NCBI GenBank assembly: GCA_003049465.1
Contig: PYSS01000012.1
Location: 186,001 to 250,000, forward strand
Source of the DNA: Magnaporthiopsis rhizophila
Taxonomy: Eukaryota; Ascomycota; Sordariomycetes; Magnaporthales; Magnaporthaceae
Length of the DNA stretch: 64,000 bases
Direction of reading: 5' to 3'
Shown here: in pieces, positions 60,098 through 64,000 of the stretch
Layout of the letters: every line of letters begins with the position of its first letter
Position numbering within the stretch: the stretch's first letter is position 1
Position numbers and translations under genes: made by a program
The notes under the pieces: model-generated
What the model was told of the DNA's origin: nothing
The model's database searches: none
The model's input: only the letters and a program-made list of their open reading frames with translations

Positions 60098-61392
60098 ATG
60101 AACGACATTTCCTACTATGATCAGCGAACGAAGAATCTCCACGCCAAGTTCGCTCTCTCACCGCAAGCCAGGAAGCTCCTCAAGGTCGTCGACGACGTCC
60201 AGATCGGCCGCGTTGATGACGCTGAGCTAGGCCGCATGATCCGGCAATCCCCTGCTTATCGGCGTGTCATCTCGGAGACGATCTCGAGCATCGCCATATT
60301 CATCGCACAAAACCCGCAGGACGCCGAGACCGGCGCCACCTTGATCCGACTGCTCACCAAGATCTTGCAAATCGCCGGTGAGAGCTACTTGACAGCTATA
60401 AGCTTCCCACATTCCGTGGCCGCCTGCTAAATCTCACGTAGACGCAAACGCCGAGACGATGCTTCCTTTCATGAAGTTCCCCCCGGAGATTCGAAACATG
60501 ATCTACCGTCACTATCTCCCCAAACCGGGATTTTACGGAAAGACCAAGGCCATGTACCCTGCGGACAAGAAGACGACATGTGCGTGCAGCCACGAAGTAC
60601 CAAACAGCTGGCAGAGGAAGACGTACGTTTCGTGGCTGTGTCCCCAGATTTTCCCCCTTTTGACGCCCGAGAGGAGAAAGAAACATACGTCTAGTTCTAT
60701 TCTCATCATGGCGGCGTCGAGCATGTAACTAACAAATACGGCTTGCGGCTCCATAGGTGGAAGAGTGAGGAGCTAGCCCTCGCACTAGTCTCCTCGGCGG
60801 TCCGTCAGGAGTTCATGGCCGCCTTCTACCGAGATCGGCTGTTTTTCTTCAACTGCACGTGCGAGATGGAGCACTACCTCAGCACAAACGACGCACTGAG
60901 GCGCAATGTGGGAAGCATCAAGTTCCACTGGTGCGGCCCTCAAGCAGTCACGGCTTTCAAGCTGCTGAAACGCTGCCCGAACCTGAGGTCCCTGACGGTG
61001 ATGCCGTCAATGGCAACCACGCGCTGGGTAACGAAGCGGCAACAATTATACGGCAAATTCTTCACCCAATCGAGTCTTCGCACGCGCCTGACCGACGCGC
61101 TGGGCATCGATGAGCTTGTCGAGCTGCGCGGCTACAAATCTGTCAGTGCCGTCCACTGCGGCACCCGTGTTAGTTTTCGCCGTACGAATGAAGAGCTCGC
61201 GAACCTGCACGCTCTCCTCGTCAGCACCTTGAAACAGGACAAGGAGGTACGTACACAGTAGTTTTGGTTGTCCATCAGCCATGCGCTGATCCTCCCCAAG
61301 GCTATCTATCCCCTTTCGTGCCTTTTCCGGCATTTGCTAACTCAGCCATCTCTTGCTAGGCTGGCTACGGCGAAGACGAAGTTGAGGACTAG
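60098..61392 (+). CDS. 2EXR/F-box-like domain protein, function unknown
   Basis: Four exons: 60098-60377, 60442-60622, 60757-61246 and 61360-61392, giving 327 aa from the ATG in GTMNDISYYDQ. The first 93 residues are helical-looking and unrecognised (FALSPQARKLLKVVDDVQIG). Residues 106-115 (FPPEIRNMIY) are the signature of the 2EXR/F-box-like fungal family (hydrophobic, LP/PP, EIR, then I/W-Y), followed by a region with WKSEELALALVSSAVRQEFMA and LLKRCPNLRSLTVMPS, as in other members. Introns carry good signals, such as CTAAC upstream of the exon 3 acceptor. Such proteins are numerous in filamentous fungi and largely uncharacterised, so no function is offered. The true start may lie further upstream. 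Confidence 0.8.
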
Positions 61393-64000
61393 CTCTCCGG
61401 ACAATCGGCCACTCCCTTGATTCCGCATATCTTACGTCCAGACTTTCTCATCATGTCACCCGGCTCCCCTTTTCTGCCAATTCACTACTTTCTCTGTTTG
61501 ATTGTCGACGACCTGAGGGGCATACCAACAGAGGTGCTCTATCCAACTAATTCCTATGGTGCCTGACGTTCGGATTTCGGTGGGGGCGTTGTGAGAGGAA
61601 TAAGTACGGAAAAAGAAGAACAAGTGGCGTTGCTTTGCTGATGAGACACTCAGTATTCTAATGATCCCCAGTCGCGGGGGAATCTCGCGGTTCGATTTTG
61701 TTCTAAACTGGGGAATTGCGCATTCTGCTTACCCTATTTTATTGGTTGCTTCTACTCTATACCATATTCGCCCATCACGCCTGACTTTGTTCTCTTCTTC
61801 CCCCATTTTTTCCCTTTTTCTTTTCGTTCACTGGGCAATTTCGGTCCACCTCTAGGGTGGCCCGGGATAAGAGAGATAGAGAGCGAGGGGATGAGAAAAG
61901 GGGCCGACTGCCAGCACCATAAGAAGGACGACTGGGAGATGAGTCCGACAGGGGCACCGCTGGAGTGCAAACGAGGAAAGAAAAGCAGAAAGGTTATCAA
62001 CATGCATGTAGCAACAGATAAATTACGAGAGTTCTCCATGTGCACCGTACCAACGAGTTGGTTGATGAGAGGTCCCGTACTCAAAAAGCATTGCAAAGCT
62101 ACTCTCCGTCTTCATGCGCGAAGCAACCTGGCTCAAGACCAGCCAGCGGAGGCAAATGGCTGGCCGAGTACCGAGGAGTCGACGGTCCGGGAACTGGGAT
62201 CGCTGCCTGTGATAGAGGCGAGCTGGTCGTCACTGGGCTGCTTCGGGCAGGGAGGGAGGCATTTGCGACCCGTCATCCGCCAGCAATCAATCCCACTCCT
62301 CCATTTTACCATGGCTGCGTTACGGCGGTCTACCAGTCAGCCGCACGCTTGTACGAACTGACACACACTGTTGACCAGAGGTGTTGCAATTAGAGGGAGG
62401 AGTCGAGCCTGGGCGAGAATTGCAGCCGTCATGGGATTCAGGCAACCTATGAGTTCCTTGCACGAACCGCGTAAAAATTTTGCTACCGTGAAGAAAAAGA
62501 TTGAATATTTCCGGGCACGCGCTGAAAATAAGCTTGGCGAAGAGGAAAACCCCACGTCGCGCTCGGGCTTTTCAGCGATCCACCGATCCGGAAAGCACGT
62601 GCCCTGGCGCCCCTGGACGCCCAGTCAAATGGATAATCCGGATGCTGCCCCAAATCCGTCGGGATTGAATTCAGCAAGGCATTCACTTATCTCCGTCAAG
62701 AAAGCCAGAGCCCGGAAGAATCGAAGCGACGGTCGCAGCTGCGGGATGAGGTCATTGTTGGACGATGCAGCCGGAAGCAGGATGCCCGCGGTGTCGGTTT
62801 GAAATGCCAAGACGGCATCACGGCTTCTTGCAAGCACCTTTTCAACCCAAGCTGTCCTAAGCCTCGTCCGCCCAGCGTCGTCGTCGCGTGTCGGATCAAT
62901 CTGACAGCAGCAGATCCCCCGCCCCCTTTGGGAATTGCCCGCCTGTGGCAAAAGTGAATCTTTGGGTGAGATGGTGGCACGGACGGGCGGCAGGCACTTC
63001 AACCTACCTGGTACCTACGCGCAGCTCCCGTGCTCCCCATGATAACAGCCCGCCCTCCGCCAGATAACAGGCCGCGGCTTCCATCCTTTCTCACCTGCAG
63101 GCTTGCCATGCTTTGGAGAAGCCATGGCGTCGACTTGCCAAGAAAAGACCGTGGAGAGCGATGATCCAAACAGAGCTCCGTGCTACCTGCCGGGCGGGAA
63201 AGGGCCCCCTTGTTCTCAAAAAGGAATGGGCGTGCCGCAAAATCGAACGTCCCTGCGACTTTCCTGGGTGCTTGCGTTGCCGAGATCAAAATTTCAAAGC
63301 GACCTAACCGTTGTGTCGGGTTGGGGCGTCCCTGACCTTTTTTTTTTTTTTTTTTTTTTTTCACTATCTGGACACATCCTGAAAGTATCGCATGCTTTTT
63401 GATGTACAGCGAAAACGTCAACATACGGCCCGTTCCTTTTTGTGAGCAGATCATTCTGCTGCTGGAACCATTCCACAAGTCTGGACTTTCGTTGTCTCCC
63501 ATTTTCTTCTCTTTTTTTTTGCCTTTTAATTTTCGCCCCTCCCTTTCAGCCAATCTCAAGTCTTGATTAAACAAGGAAGGAAAGACCAAGGGAAGTGAAG
63601 CAACCCAAAAACTTGGGCTACCCAAATCCACGGAAACCGAAATTGGAAGTTTTAGACAAGAAAAAAGAGTCTCGCAAGCTGCCGAGGCTCATGGAAACCG
63701 CCAGCCCACGCCCCCTCGATCTCGACCAGCCATTCCAACCCATCACATCCTGGTCCAGCCCTATTCACTGCATGCACGTGCTCTATCGTCGGTAGACGTC
63801 CGATCTCTCGGAGCTCCTCGACCGATCTGCAGAGGTTCCTTGCTGCCTTTTGGTCAGGTATCCTGCCCCTCGGGACGGACTAGCAGCATTGTATGTCTCA
63901 ACCCCGGTGATTCGGCGCGCGCCCGCCCGCCCCGCGCCGTCAACGTGCCAGCATGGCTAACATTGGCCAACCTTTGCTTTGCTTACTGTGCAGGCAGTCA
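61393..64000. other. gene-free right end of the window
   Basis: No gene recognised. Open frames (up to 210 codons, minus strand 62999-63631) are low-complexity or run through the poly-T tract at 63338-63361. Pyrimidine-rich DNA near 61780-61830 may belong to the 3' region of the 2EXR gene. A gene starting beyond the edge could have its promoter here. Confidence 0.55.
63338..63361. repeat. poly-T tract
   Basis: 24 consecutive T residues on the + strand, in otherwise gene-free DNA. It resembles the other T tracts of the window. Confidence 0.9.

Overview
The window is nuclear DNA of a filamentous ascomycete (Pezizomycotina, most likely a Sordariomycete). The evidence is the short GT-AG introns (47 to 241 bp), GC-rich codon use, long pyrimidine-rich intergenic DNA, and the proteins: an STE12 factor with C-terminal C2H2 zinc fingers, a BUD4/anillin-type protein, a fungal proton ATPase and a 2EXR-type protein. 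A more exact placement would be a guess. I find thirteen protein-coding genes, mostly housekeeping, and no tRNA, rRNA, CRISPR array or intact transposon. All intron borders were placed by eye from GT/AG signals, reading-frame phase and protein-family continuity; every spliced model adds up to a whole number of codons.

Layout. 1-10292: about 10 kb without a convincing gene, rich in T/pyrimidine tracts, with a strong hairpin at 7888-7914. 10293-12911 (+): STE12. 13785-14947 (-): FAF1 (40S ribosome assembly). 15207-16145 (+): HIS6 (histidine synthesis), divergent from FAF1 across 259 bp. 16982-21485 (-): BUD4/anillin-like septation protein. 23253-26577 (-): plasma membrane H+-ATPase of the longer PMA2/PmaB type. 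26578-31461: 4.9 kb divergent spacer with an uninterrupted 722-bp CT repeat followed closely by a TATA box and an inverted repeat. 31462-33564 (+): DBP9 RNA helicase. 34296-38257 (-): large unrecognised polyglutamine protein with a 47-residue tandem duplication. 39453-43326 (-): SMC3 cohesin subunit. 46966-52811 (+): MOT1 TBP-removing ATPase, whose coding region begins with an 11-nt and an 18-nt exon. 53846-55499 (+): CDC37 Hsp90 co-chaperone. 57383-58468 (+): secreted PI-PLC-X-like protein with a GPI-type tail. 60098-61392 (+): 2EXR/F-box-like protein. 61393-64000: no gene seen.

The genes do not form a pathway cluster. They are a stretch of conserved cellular machinery: ribosome biogenesis (FAF1, DBP9), transcription control (STE12, MOT1), chromosome cohesion (SMC3), septation (BUD4), kinase chaperoning (CDC37), proton pumping, and histidine synthesis. 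I did not find a new multi-gene system. The most notable observations are the phase-symmetric zinc-finger exon of STE12, the giant CT tract next to a TATA box and hairpin, the altered C-terminal regulatory motif of the H+-ATPase, and the tandem duplication in the unknown polyQ protein.
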